From contig JAFEMH010001291.1 in NCBI GenBank assembly GCA_022495995.1, positions 1-64,000 on the forward strand: a stretch of 64,000 nt of DNA. The letters run 5' to 3'. The stretch comes from Adenophora triphylla var. japonica. Its lineage: Eukaryota; Streptophyta; Magnoliopsida; Asterales; Campanulaceae. The notes under the pieces were generated by a model. That model did not search any database. It saw only the letters and a list, made by a program, of their open reading frames with translations, and was not told the DNA's origin. The position numbers and the translations under genes are program-made. Of the stretch, positions 30,320-41,456 are shown piece after piece (within the stretch, counting starts at the first letter, position 1; each line of letters begins with the position of its first letter).

Positions 30320-32748
30320 TGTCACGACCCCAACTCTAGGCACTGTTTAGGACACGTGGAGCACGTGGGAGGGGGGATTTCACTTTATTTTATATGATGC
30401 ATTCCATGATCTTTGAAGTATTATGTGATTATTTGTGTGATAATTTCATGGCTTATGTGTTTATGAAGTTTAAAAATTCATTTGGGAATATTACGTTTAA
30501 TGGAATTAAAGTAGGAAAATGTCCTAAGGGTATTTTAAAATGGAAGGAATTAGGAAAGTGGTAGGGGCTTTAAAGTAATTAGAAGTATAGGGGTTTAGTT
30601 GTAGTAATTAGTTCTTGGAGGACCTTTGTGGAAAATTTTTATACTTATCCTTTTATAAGGAAAGCCTCATCCTAAATTACTTACTACCATCACCTTCTTC
30701 CTTCTTCATCCTCTTCCTCCAGCCAAGAACATTTCCAAACCCTAAACTCTTCACAAAATTCTAGTAAATTCACCCTTTCTCCGTTTCCAAGTTTGATTGC
30801 GGATTATTGATCACGGCGACGAGGAGTATTCATCTATCCGAAGAAAGCTTCTTGTTCTTTTTCATCTTTTCCAAGTAAGTTATTATGGGTTTCCTTTCTA
30901 TGTTGAGCATATGCTTTGATTTATGTCTCAAAGATGTTAAAAGTTTGTTAAACTTGGTTGATTATGTGTTTGGTTTGGGAAAAATGAGAGAGAAGCTTGG
31001 GATTGATGAATATGGAAAATCAATGGAATAGTTAATCACCTTTGGGATTAGTGGAGTATAAATGTTATAAGTCATGGATTGAGTGTTTTTATGAGTTAAA
31101 AATGAGATATAAACTAGTTTTTGTATGTTTGGAATTGGTATTGGCCTTGGGAAGAACAGAGGAAGGGGTGAAATGGGTTTGGTGAAGCATTGCTGGTGTC
31201 TGCGATCTGGTATCTGATTTTGGTCTTGACACGAGTCGTGCCAAGGAGCACGAGTCGTGCCCTTCTTGCCACTCGTGACAACGAGTCGTGAATAATGATC
31301 CAAGTCGTTCTGAGTAGAATGGGGAGAAAAAGGCACGAGTCGTGCCAAGGGGCACGAGTCGTGCCCTGCATCAGAATTTCTGAATTTACTTTTAAAGCTT
31401 AAGAACCAATTCAACTTAGAACAAGATTGAACCCTCTTCAGCATAGGATGAACTAGAACACTTTAGCTACGTAATGAGGTCTCACGTAGTCAAAATGAAA
31501 TTGGGGAAGTAGTTTAAATATCGCATTGAACCGGGTTGAAAGTCATTGTTGTTTGAGAGCCAAAGTTTATAGAAACTTGGTATTGGATTATGGAATTTGA
31601 AAAGGAAGTCGTGAAATGTGATATTGTGAACGCGTAGAGTTACTTGTATGTTGTTACACCCTTATGTGGTTACTTTGGAATGGTTATATGTTAAAATGGT
31701 GCGTGAAATAATTGTTGCACGACATCATTGGTTTGATCATGAGCATGCATATTAATTGTTGATTATGGTAACTCAATAGTGTATATATATATGTGACACT
31801 ATTTGAAGGTTGAACATGAGTAATCATACCATGTTATATGTTGTTATCCCTATGTGTGGATTTAATTTCAAGTAACTGTTACGTGCTTGAATGTAAATGT
31901 GAATGTGATCAATATCAGCTGATAATTCGGGGGTATAATGGAATACGACCACTTATGAGAAGTTGTAACATAAGGTGCTCGAGTTTCATTATACCTGTGT
32001 CCGTTTCCACCCCACTGTGGCCACAGTTTGAGGCTCAGTTACTATGGATATGCTTAAGCAGTTCATAGGATACTACCTTACATGGTTCCCTGAAAAATGG
32101 GTCTCGTAAGGCGTGAATAGGCTCAAGCCGTTCACAAGAAAAATGGGTTTCATTCCGAGAAAGTATGACTTATGATTCAGACGGGAAAAAGGTAAGATCA
32201 GGTAATGTAATGTGTTATTGTGTGCTAAATATGATGTTGAACAACTTGTTTACGTGTTGCATCCTATTTGGCATCTTGCTGCATACATAATAGCTTACTG
32301 AGATTCTTTCTCACCCCGTCTCCCTTTAATTTTTTTAGATCCCACTGAGACAGGAGGTCAGGACCGGTGAGGCCGGGGCACAGTTGGCTCGTCTTTTGGT
32401 TGTCAGGGTACGTTTTGCTATGAGGGTTAGGTTGGTTAATGTTATCCTTTTGGGGAAAGTTGTAAGTAACTTTTATGAATGTTTTCAAACTATGGTTTGT
32501 AATTAATGTGGTGTGGTTGTAAATGTGATAGTATGATCCTTCCTTTTGTTGTGGAATGAATGAAGGCAGGTTAATATTGAACAGGTTCCTTAAACATTTC
32601 ATTTAGAGCGATCATGCCAAAATCTTATTAAAACTTATTTAGTTTGAAATGATTTTTTTAAAAAAGGGTTTCTCGTACGTCGGGTCGGGTTGGGGACCCT
32701 ACCATCGGAGCACGAGTTTATAGGTCCCGGGGTTGGGGAGGCCCCACA
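30320..32748 (+). repeat. Element B 5' LTR
   Basis: TGTCACGACCCC... to ...GAGGCCCCACA, 2429 bp. A TATA-like TTTTATAAGG lies at 30651. Palindromes GGCACGAGTCGTGCC (or close forms) are at 31229, 31248, 31332 and 31351. A 160-codon minus-strand open frame crosses the palindrome region in both LTRs, but shows no family features. Confidence 0.95.
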
Positions 32749-32750
32749 GT

Positions 32751-32762
32751 TGGTATCAGAGC
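32751..32762 (+). promoter_or_regulatory. Element B primer binding site (initiator tRNA-Met)
   Basis: TGGTATCAGAGC starts two bases after the LTR. It is the standard complement of the 3' end of plant initiator tRNA-Met. Confidence 0.95.
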
Positions 32763-32846
32763 TAAGGTTAGATGTCAAGGGTAGAAGTCGAGCCTAAGGG
32801 GGAGTGTGATGTCTGACGTCGAGTGTTTGATGCAGGAAATTGTGTG

Positions 32847-33921
32847 ATGGCTGATACTGGTAAAGGACAGCAAAGGGGGGAAGGAGATCCAGATGCGGGG
32901 GGATCCGGAGGGGATCCGAATGTGGAAATGATGAATATGTTCTGGTCTTTTATTCAGAGTATGACAGCTCAAAGCCAAGGTCAGCAACAACAACAAGAAG
33001 GGCGACAAGCACACGGATTGGAAAAGTTTGTTAAGTTGGCTCCACCTAGCTATAACGGAGATCCGGATACAGTTAAGGCAGAAAGGTGGTTAGAAGCGAT
33101 GGAAAAGATCTTTGTGGCAATGGGAAGCTCAGATGAGGAGAAGGTTCGATGTGCCGTGTTCAAATTGGAAGGGCCAGCCGAGCATTGGTGGCAAATACTC
33201 AGGGAAAGTTGGGAAAGAGAGCATACTCCACAGACGTGGAATAATTTCATTCGGAGTTTTAGGGAGCATTTTATACCAATGGTGACGAGGGATAAGAAAG
33301 AAGCGGAATTTCTGAAGCTGGAACAAGGAACAATGTCCGTGGCTCAGTATTCATCAAAGTTCACTGAATTGGCAAGGTATTGCCCTCATCTTGTACCGGA
33401 GGAGCAAAGAAGAGTTTATCGGTTCGTGAAGGGATTGAGGCTGGAGTTCAGGAAGCAATTGTTGACCCATGACTTTCCTACTTATCAAGCGGCGGTAAAT
33501 ATGGCTTATAGAATAGAGAATGACATCGAGGAGCATCGTGGCAAGCATGAAGGTGGTGGATTCAAATCCAAGTTCTCGGAGTCAAGTTTCGGGTCAAGAA
33601 TGAGTCGGCCAAGAGACTACTACTCCGGGAGGGGCTAAAGGAGGAAGTGTTAGTGGTTCTGCTCGTCCAGCACCTAGAAAAGTTGGTAATGTGTGTAATT
33701 GGTGTAAGAGGGGTGGTCATTCGAAAGAGAATTGTTGGGCAAAACAAGGGAAGTGTATTAGTTGCGGCGAGATGGGGCACTACCGAAGAGATTGTCCAAA
33801 GTTTATCCGAAATCAGGCTGCGGGTGGCAGACCGCAGGGGGTTCCGCCAAGGAGTGGTGTTAAGAGGGACGTGGAAGGAAAACCTAAGGAGAGAGAGTCC
33901 CGGGTAGGGTGTTTGCCCTAG
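32847..33921 (+). pseudogene. Element B: gag (capsid and double CCHC nucleocapsid), frameshifted
   Basis: Gag packages the RNA into virus-like particles. I chose ATG 32847 (MADTGKGQQ); an in-frame ATG at 32823 is possible. The capsid domain (about 33010-33540) has KLAPPSYNGDPD, AERWLEAMEKIF and FREHFIPM blocks, the plant retrotransposon gag fold. An extra G near 33634 (GGAGGGG) stops the frame at GRG. In the next frame the chain continues as AKGGSVSGSARP into two zinc knuckles, CNWCKRGGHSKENC and CISCGEMGHYRRDC (33691-33795). A second shift near 33905 separates it from protease. Confidence 0.9.
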
Positions 33922-34610
33922 GACGTGGCGAGGTAGATCCGTCAGCGGTCATTAGAGGTATAGTCCCTGTCTCGGGGGTCAGGGCTCGTATTCTTATCGA
34001 CCCTGGATCGTCTCATTCGTATGTTGCATCTCATTTTGCATTCACGTTGCATAAAATGCCCAAGATGTTGACTTATCTGTTAGAGGTGTCTACTCCCATT
34101 GGAGAGTGCCTCGAGTCTTCTTTGATTTATCATGATTGTGAGGTGCTTATATGTGGTCATGTGTTGCCCGTGGATTTGGTAGAGTTACCAATCCGGGACT
34201 TTGATGTTATCTTAGGCATGGATTGGTTAAGCAATTGTCATGCCTTGGTGGATTGTCGCAAGAAGCGCGTCACCTTTTCTATGCCTAATGTGCCTGTATT
34301 TGTCTTTGACGCTGATAAATCATTGTTTGGAATAAATGTTATATCTGCATTGAAAGCTAGGAAGTTGTTGTCAAAGGGGTGTGAGGGTTATTTGGCTTAT
34401 GCGGTCGATGTTCGTAAGAAATCCCCCGAGTTGTCCCAAGTACCTGTTGTGAATGAATTCAGTGACTTGTTTTCAACTGAATATGCTATGCCTCCTGATA
34501 GAGAAATAGAGTTTTGTATTGATCTTGTACCTGGTACCTCACCCATTTCTAAGGCTCCGTATAGAATGGCTCCAGCGGAACTTAAAGAATTGAAAGTACA
34601 GTTGCAATAA
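33909..34610 (+). CDS. Element B: aspartic protease and start of RT, ended by TAA
   Basis: Protease cuts the polyprotein during particle maturation. The active-site block is ILIDPGSSHSYV (about 33990; the usual DTG/DSG Asp is followed by PG here), and the flap/C-terminal strand is FDVILGMDWL. The chain runs into the RT N-terminus (IEFCIDLVPG, YRMAPAELKELK) and stops at TAA (34608-34610), between LQ and [10 protein letters not shown]. The frame is unbroken on both sides, so a single nonsense change, probably CAA or GAA to TAA, splits pol. Confidence 0.88.
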   Translation: MFALGRGEVDPSAVIRGIVPVSGVRARILIDPGSSHSYVASHFAFTLHKMPKMLTYLLEVSTPIGECLESSLIYHDCEVLICGHVLPVDLVELPIRDFDVILGMDWLSNCHALVDCRKKRVTFSMPNVPVFVFDADKSLFGINVISALKARKLLSKGCEGYLAYAVDVRKKSPELSQVPVVNEFSDLFSTEYAMPPDREIEFCIDLVPGTSPISKAPYRMAPAELKELKVQLQ

Positions 34611-36659
34611 CTTCTTGATCGGGGTTTCATTCGTCCTAGTGTATCACCTTGGGGAGCGCCAGTATTATTTGTTAGAAAGAAGGATGGTACGCTACGATTG
34701 TGTATTGATTACAGGTTGTTGAACCAAGCCACTGTTAAGAACAAATATCCGTTGCCTCACATTGACGACCTTTTCGATCAACTCCAAGGTTCGGTTATCT
34801 ACTCCAAGTTGGATTTGCGTAGTGGTTATCACCAGTTGAAGATTAGAGCGGAGGATATCCCTAAAACTGAATTCAGAACGAGGTATGGACACTATAAATT
34901 TCTTGTGATGCCTTTTGGATTGACAAACGCCCCAGCTGTGTTTATGGATTTGATGAATCGGATCTTCAAACCTTATCTGGATAATTTTGTGGTGGTTTTC
35001 ATTGATGACATTTTAGTATACTCTAAATCACGGGAGGAACATGAGGAGCATTTGAGAATCGTCTTGTCCTTGCTTCGGGAGAAACAATTGTTTGCCAAAT
35101 TCAACAAATGTGAGTTTTGGCTTGAGAGGATTTCTTTTCTTGGCCATGTGGTATCACGTGATGGAATTACCGTAGACCCTGCGAAGATTGAGGCAATAGT
35201 CAACTGGAAGCAGCCGTCTACAGTGACAGAGGTTCGCAGTTTCCTTGGCCTAGCGGGATATTATCGAAGGTTTATTGAGGGCTTTTCACGGATTGCAACG
35301 CCATTGACTCGTTTGACTAGTAAGGAGGTTCCTTTTGTGTGGGATGAGAAGTGTGAGGCTAGCTTTAATGAATTAAAGAGGAGATTGACTTCGGCTCCGA
35401 TCCTTACCTTGCCAGATGGATGCGAGGATTTTGTCATTTACAGTGATGCTTCTAAAGAGGGATTGGGGTGTGTTTTGATGCAAAGGGGAAAAGTCATTGC
35501 GTATGCTTCACGGAAACTATCACCAGCAGAGCAAAATTATCCCACTCACGACATGGAGTTAGCAGCTATTGTATTTGCCTTACACAAGTGGAAACATTAT
35601 TTATATGGAGCTAAATTTGAGATATTCACGGATCATAAAAGTTTGAAGTACTTATTCACCCAGAAGGAGCTCAACAACAGACAGAGGCGATGGTTGGAGC
35701 TCCTGAAGGATTATGATTGTACCATCTCGTATCACTCGGGGAAAGCAAATGTGGTAGCGGATGCTATTAGCCGTAAGGCTCATCTATCATCTTTGAGATC
35801 TCGAGAAGTGAAGAGTCATATGTTGTTTGCGAATGTGAGAGCCGTTCCAACTCTTTACGGGGATCTTTTGGAAGCTCAACAGAAGGATGAGGAATTGAAG
35901 AAAATCCGAGAAAAGTTGCAAGATGGAAAAGCAAGTGAATTTTCAGTGAATAAAGAGGGGATTTTAACTTTCAGGGGTCGAATTTGTGTTCCTTCACCTC
36001 CGGAGATTAAAAGACAAGTGTTAGAAGAGGGTCACAAATCCAAGTTTGCCGTTCACCCCGGGAGCACAAAAATGTATCAAGATTTAAAGAGAGGATATTG
36101 GTGGAATGGAATGAAAAAGGAGATTGCCGAGTTCGTGTCCAAGTGTTTAACGTGTCAACAAATTAAAGCGGAGCATCAACGACCTGCGGGATTGCTACAA
36201 CCATTGGAAATTCCAGAGTGGAAATGGGAAGGCATTTTGATGGATTTTGTTACGGGATTGCCTCCTACACCTAAGAAGATGGACGCGATATGGGTAATCG
36301 TAGATCGGTTAACTAAGTCTGCACATTTCCTACCTGTGTCAATCAAGTATTCCTTAGAGAAGTTGGCTCAGTTGTACATCCGAGAGATAGTGAGATTACA
36401 TGGAGTACCGGTTACCATTGTGTCGGATAGAGATCCACGGTTTACCTCCCGGTTTTGGAGAGCATTACATGAAGCACTGGGGTCAAAGTTGAGTTTCAGT
36501 ACCGCTTTTCATCCTCAGACCGATGGACAAACGGAGAGAACGATTCAGATCCTCGAGGATATGCTTCGAGCATGTGTTATGGATTTTCAAGCATCTTGGG
36601 AAGATCATCTACCTCTTGTGGAGTTCGCCTACAATAACAAGCTATCGATCCCAAGATAG
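34611..36659 (+). CDS. Element B: reverse transcriptase, RNase H and integrase
   Basis: Same frame as the protease after the TAA. RT blocks: [30 protein letters not shown], catalytic FIDDIL (about 35000). RNase [34 protein letters not shown]. Integrase: HHCC zinc region ending [11 protein letters not shown], core [19 protein letters not shown], and the Gln/Glu block DGQTERTIQ. There is only one RNase H, as in chromoviruses. The frame closes at TAG 36657-36659 just before MAPYEALYG, through a small indel. Confidence 0.93.
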   Translation, partial: LLDRGFIRPSVSPWGAPVLFVRKKDGTLRLCIDYRLLNQATVKNKYPLPHIDDLFDQLQGSVIYSKLDLRSGYHQLKIRAEDIPKTEFRTRYGHYKFLVMPFGLTNAPAVFMDLMNRIFKPYLDNFVVVFIDDILVYSKSREEHEEHLRIVLSLLREKQLFAKFNKCEFWLERISFLGHVVSRDGITVDPAKIEAIVNWKQPSTVTEVRSFLGLAGYYRRFIEGFSRIATPLTRLTSKEVPFVWDEKCEASFNELKRRLTSAPILTLPDGCEDFVIYSDASKEGLGCVLMQRGKVIAYASRKLSPAEQNYPTHDMELAAIVFALHKWKHYLYGAKFEIFTDHKSLKYLFTQKELNNRQRRWLELLKDYDCTISYHSGKANVVADAISRKAHLSSLRSREVKSHMLFANVRAVPTLYGDLLEAQQKDEELKKIREKLQDGKASEFSVNKEGILTFRGRICVPSPPEIKRQVLEEGHKSKFAVHPGSTKMYQDLKRGYWWNGMKKEIAEFVSKCLTCQQIKAEHQRPAGLLQPLEIPEWKWEGILMDFVTGLPPTPKKMDAIWVIVDRLTKSAHFLPVSIKYSLEKLAQLYIREIVRLHGVPVTIVSDRDPRFTSRFWRALHEALGSKLSFSTAFHPQTDGQTERTIQILEDMLRACVMDFQASWEDHLPLVEFAYNNKLSIPR

Positions 36660-36661
36660 AG

Positions 36662-37294
36662 ATGGCACCTTATGAGGCTTTGTACGGAAGGAAATGTCGG
36701 TCTCCAATCTGTTGGGATGAAGTTGGCGAGGCAAGACTTTGGGGTCCGGACTTGGTGAGAGATTCAACCGAGAAGATAAAGGTGATTCGAGATAGGCTAA
36801 AGACAGCTCAAAGTCGACAGAAGAGTTATGCGGATACGAGAAGAAGGGAATTATCATTTCAGGTGGGAGACTCCGTATTTTTGAAGATTTTGCCAAGAAC
36901 GGGTATCAAAAGGTTTGGGAACAAAGGGAAGCTAGCACCGAGATTCATTGGTTCGTTTGAAATTCTAGAGAGGGTGGGTGAGTTAGCATACCGTTTGGCT
37001 CTCCCTCCATCTTTATCTTCACTTCATGATGTATTTCATGTGTCCATGCTTCGGAAGTATTGTTACGACCCTTCGCCTATATTGAGTTCACCTCCCGAGG
37101 ATGTTAGAGCGGATATGACCTATGTCAAAGTTCCATTGAGAATTTTGGAGCGACAAGTTAAGGAGTTGCGTACCAAGAGCATCCCTGTGGTTAAGGTTTT
37201 ATGGAAGAATCACACAATAGAGGAAGCTACGTGGGAATTGGAATCAGAAATGAGGGAGAAGTACCCTAGTTTGTTCGATCATTCCGATAAGTGA
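36662..37294 (+). CDS. Element B: integrase C-terminus with chromodomain-like tail
   Basis: Continues integrase with MAPYEALYGRKCRSP and the GPY/F-type block (GKLAPRFIGSFEILERVGELAYRLALP). DVFHVSMLRKY is followed by a chromodomain-like region (RILERQVKEL, VLWKNHTIEEATWELESEMR). In chromoviruses this tail guides insertion, often into heterochromatin. It ends with TGA at 37292. Confidence 0.92.
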   Translation: MAPYEALYGRKCRSPICWDEVGEARLWGPDLVRDSTEKIKVIRDRLKTAQSRQKSYADTRRRELSFQVGDSVFLKILPRTGIKRFGNKGKLAPRFIGSFEILERVGELAYRLALPPSLSSLHDVFHVSMLRKYCYDPSPILSSPPEDVRADMTYVKVPLRILERQVKELRTKSIPVVKVLWKNHTIEEATWELESEMREKYPSLFDHSDK

Positions 37295-37319
37295 AAGTCA
37301 AATTCGGGACGAATTTGGT

Positions 37320-37334
37320 TTAAGAGGGAGTGAG
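37320..37334 (+). promoter_or_regulatory. Element B polypurine tract
   Basis: TTAAGAGGGAGTGAG lies directly before the 3' LTR start TGTCACG. Confidence 0.8.
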
Positions 37335-39766
37335 TGTCACGACCCCAACTCTAGGCACTATTTAGGACACGTGGAGCACGTGGGAGGGGGGATTTCACTT
37401 TATTTTATATGATGCATTCCATGATCTTTGAAGTATTATGTGATTATTTGTGTGATAATTTCATGGCTTATGTGTTTTTGAAGTTTAAAAATTCATTTGG
37501 GAATATTACGTTTAATGGAATTAAAGTAGGAAAATGTCCTAAGGGTATTTTAAAATGGAAGGAATTAGGAAAGTGGTAGGGGCTTTAAAGTAATTAGAAG
37601 TATAGGGGTTTAGTTGTAGTAATTAGTTCTTGGAGGACCTTTGTGGAAATTTTTTATACTTATCCTTTTATAAGGAAAGCCTCATCCTAAATTACTTACT
37701 ACCATCACCTTCTTCCTTCTTCATCCTCTTCCTCCAGCCAAGAACATTTCCAAACCCTAAACTCTTCTCAAAATTCTAGTAAATTCACCCTTGCTCCGTT
37801 TCCAAGTTTGATTGCGGATTATTGATCACGGCGACGAGGAGTATTCATCTATCCGAAGAAAGCTTCTTGTTCTTTTTCATCTTTTCCAAGTAAGTTATTA
37901 TGGGTTTCCTTTCTATGTTGAGCATATGCTTTGATTTATGTCTCAAAGATGTTAAAAGTTTGTTAAACTTGGTTGATTATGTGTTTGGTTTGGGAAAAAT
38001 GAGAGAGAAGCTTGGGATTGATGAATATGGAAAATCAATGGAATAGTTAATCACCTTTGGGATTAGTGGAGTATAAATGTTATAAGTCATGGATTGAGTG
38101 TTTTTATGAGTTAAAAATGAGATATAAACTAGTTTTGGTATGTTTGGAATTGGTATTGGCCTTGGGAAGAACAGAGGAAGGGGTGAAATGGGTTTGGTGA
38201 AGCATTGCTGGTGTCTGCGATCTGGTATCTGATTTTGGTCTTGGCACGAGTCGTGCCAAGGAGCACGAGTCGTGCCCTTCTTGCCACTCGTGAAAACGAG
38301 TCGTGAACAATGATCCAAGTCGTTCTGAGTAGAATGGGGAGAAAAAGGCATGAGTCGTGCCAAGGGGCACGAGTCGTGCCCTGCATCAGAATTTCTGAAT
38401 TTACTTTTAAAGCTTAAGAACCAATTCAACTTAGAACAAGATTGAACCCTCTTCAGTATAGGATGAACTAGAACACTTTAGCTACGTAATGAGGTCTCAC
38501 GTAGTCAAAATGAAATTGGGGAAGTAGTTTAAATATCGCATTGAACCGGGTTGAAAGTCATTGTTGTTTGAGAGCCAAAGTTTATAGAAACTTGGTATTG
38601 GATTATGGAATTTGAAAAGGAAGTCGTGAAATGTGATATTGTGAACGCGTAGAGTTACTTGTATGTTGTTACACCCTTATGTGGTTACTTTGAAATGGTT
38701 ATATGTTAAAATGGTGCGTGAAATAATTGTTGCACGACATCATTGGTTTGATAATGAGCATGCATATTAATTGTTGATTATGGTAACTCAATAGTGTATA
38801 TATATATGTGACACTATTTGAAGGTTGAACATGAGTAATCATACCATGTTATATGTTGTTATCCCTATGTGTGGATTTAATTTCAAGTAACTGTTACGTG
38901 CTTGAATGTAAATGTGAATGTGATCAATATCAGCTGATATTTCGGGGGTATAATGGAATACGACCACTTATGAGAAGTTGTAACATAAGGTGCTCGGGTT
39001 TCATTATACCTGTGTCCGTTTCCACCCCACTGTGGCCACAGTTTGGGGCTCATTTACTATGGATATGCTTAAGCAGTTCATAGGATACTGATACCTTACA
39101 TGGTTCCCTGAAAAATGGGTCTCGTAAGGCGTGAATAGGCTCAAGCCGTTCACAAGAAAAATGGGTTTCATTCCGAGAAAGTACAACTTATGATTCAGAC
39201 GGGAAAAAGGTAAGATCAGGTAATGTAATGTGTTACTGTATGCTAAATATGTTGTTGAACAACTTGTTTACGTGTTGCATCCTATTTGGAATCTTGCTGC
39301 ATACATAATAGCTTACTGAGATTCTTTCTCACCCCGTCTCCCTTTAATTTTTTTAGATCCCGCTGAGACAGGAGGTCAGGACCGGTGAGGCCGGGGCACA
39401 GTTGGCTCGTCTTTTGGTTGTCAGGGTACGTTTTGCTAGGAGGGTTAGGTTGGTTAATGTTATCCTTTTGGGGAAAGTTGTAAGTAACTTTTATGAATGT
39501 TTTCAAACTATGGTTTGTAATTAATGTGGTGTGGTTGTAAATGTGATAGTATGATCCTTCCTTTTGTTGTGGAATGAATGAAGGCAGGTTAATATTGAAC
39601 AGGTTCCTTAAACATTTCATTTAGAGCGGTCATGCCAAAATCTTATTAAAACTTATTTAGTTTGAAATGATTTTTTTAAAAAAGGGTTTCTCGTACGTCG
39701 GGTCGGGTTGGGGACCCTACCATCGGGGCACGAGTTTATAGGTCCCGGGGTTGGGGAGGCCCCACA
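37335..39766 (+). repeat. Element B 3' LTR
   Basis: 2432 bp, nearly identical to the 5' copy. Palindromes recur at 38243, 38263, 38347 (one mismatch) and 38366. One 3-bp insertion (ATACTGATACC near 39086) and about 29 substitutions separate the two LTRs. Confidence 0.95.
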
Positions 39767-40898
39767 TGACTTATGGAAGAAAAGGCACCGAGGCCCACTT
39801 CTACTCTGCATCAGCAAGTCTAAGGCCAGAAAGGTCATAGAAGAAGTCCATGGTGGCACATGTGGACCACATATGAACGCCCGAGCCTTGATGTTCAGCA
39901 TACTCAGGATGGGTTATTATTGGATCTCCATGGAGACTGACTGTATTCAGTTTGTGCGAACCTGCGATAAGTGTCAGCGGTTCTCCAATCTCAACCATAT
40001 ACCTCCCCATGACCTCTACTGTATGAGCACTCCTTGGCCATTCGCAACTTGGGGGATTGACGTTATTGGGAAGATAACTCCTGCCGGCAGCAACGGGCAC
40101 GAATTCGTATTGGTCGCTGTGGATTACTTCACCAAGTGGGTTGAAGCGGCGTCCTACAAGGTCCTCAACTCCAAAAAGGTAGCCCGTTTCATAAAAGAAA
40201 ACATTCTGTGCCGATACGGAGTTCCGAATGAGATTATCTCAGACAACGGGTCACATTTCGAGGGACATACCGACGAACTGCTCGCGGAATTCAGGATCAA
40301 GCGACATAAGTCCTCCCCTTATCGCCCTCAAACCAATGGTGCTGTCGAGGCAGCAAACAAGAACCTGGAAAGGATCATTCGGAAGATGGCCGAAAGGAGC
40401 CGGGATTGGCCTGAGAAGCTTCACTTGGCACTATGGGGCTACCGCACTTCAGTGAGAACAGCCACCGGCGAAACTCCGTTCGCTTTGACATATGGAATGG
40501 AAGCCGTTTTGCCCATTGAATTAGAAATACCCTCTCTTCGGGTTCTGCTTGAAAATGAAGTCAACGAGATAGACTGGCTTCAGAGTCGACATGACGAGTT
40601 AGCTCTTCTGGATGAACGAAGGCTTAAGGCGATGGAGCACATCCGGGCTTATCAGAAGCGCATGGCTAGGGCCTTTGACAAGAAGGTACATCCCCGCGAC
40701 ATTAAAGTGGGTGACTTGGTCCTAAAAGAAAAGCCGCCGAATCAATTCAGTCCTTTGGGCAAGTGGGCGCCAGTCTGGGTAGGCCCGTATTTGGTAAAGG
40801 AGATCTTCTCTGGCGGAGCAATGAAGTTGACAGATTTGGATGGTAATCCCTTCATGCACCCGGTGAACGGCGACAAATTACGCCGCTATTACGTCTGA
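39767..40898 (+). CDS. Element A: integrase, right of the B insertion
   Basis: In frame with the segment left of element B. It contains HHCC zinc residues (CDKCQRF), catalytic Asp in WGIDVIG, Asp in SDNGSHF and Glu in NGAVEAAN, with 35 residues between the last two (the DD35E spacing). GYRTSVRTATGETPFALTYGMEA and a C-terminal PVWVGPYLVKEI follow, ending DKLRRYYV with TGA at 40896. No defect is visible in this part. Integrase joins the cDNA into the chromosome in the nucleus. Confidence 0.95.
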
Positions 40899-41456
40899 AT
40901 CGAGTCTTCCCCTCTATAAAAAAAAGAGAAAAAAAAAAACAAAAACAAAAGCGCGAAAATAATGTACCCAGACGAGACTGAAAACCTCTCAAAAGGCAGT
41001 CCGTGCAAAACAAAGGGCGCGCTAGGTGCTAAAAGAATATACCCAACTAGGCTGAAAACCCTAAAAACGGGCGGTCTAGGTAAAAAACAGGGTTGCACCA
41101 CTTGTCCCCTTCTATCTATCCCTTTCTTAAACACAAAGTTAATTGGGTCGAACTACGGAGACCTGAGCCCCTTAGTCCATTCTGTAAAAGGGGAACGTAG
41201 GCAGCCGTTCGCGGTTCGGTCTAAAAATCATAAAAATCACCAAATCCTGTCAACAGTTGTATTCGTGATTACCAAAATGTGTCTTGATTAAGTTCTAAAG
41301 TAATTTCAACTTTCATCACATTAATACATTCATTGATGAGTTCAAGCACGGTCTACTCTCGACTCATTAACATTAGCAGAAATAATATCTTTTAAAAAAG
41401 GAACATCTAAATTGTCTGTGTCGGCAATAAGGGATACAATGACCGGTCACCTAATC
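40899..41456 (+). other. Element A spacer between integrase and antisense gene 1
   Basis: Starts with an A-rich run (40915-40950), then two related units of CTGAAAACCCT...GGCGGTCTAGGTAAAA...AGGGTTGCAC (about 40975-41100). The same units occur after integrase in element C (57700-57885). TTCAAGCACGGTCTACTC (41341) is also shared with C (58168). This should be where the 3' ends of the convergent sense and antisense transcripts fall. Confidence 0.6.

Larger units (their letters stand above)
30320..39766 (+). mobile_element. Element B: Tekay/Del-type chromovirus nested in element A
   Basis: Complete 9447-bp Ty3/gypsy element with 2.4-kb LTRs, TG...CA ends and a perfect 5-bp target duplication TGACT (30315-30319, 39767-39771). 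The primer site matches initiator tRNA-Met. The pol order is protease, RT, RNase H, integrase, with a C-terminal chromodomain-like segment, which marks a chromovirus; the long LTRs and sequence suit the Tekay/Del clade. By eye about 29 substitutions separate the LTRs (about 1.2 percent), so it is young. There is no antisense gene. Confidence 0.95.

Noticed and set aside
30962..31444. 160-codon minus-strand open frame in the LTR of B (and 37977-38429 in the other LTR)
   Set aside because: It is driven by the palindromic CACGAGTCGTGC repeats; no start context, splice signal or known domain. Both copies follow trivially from LTR identity.
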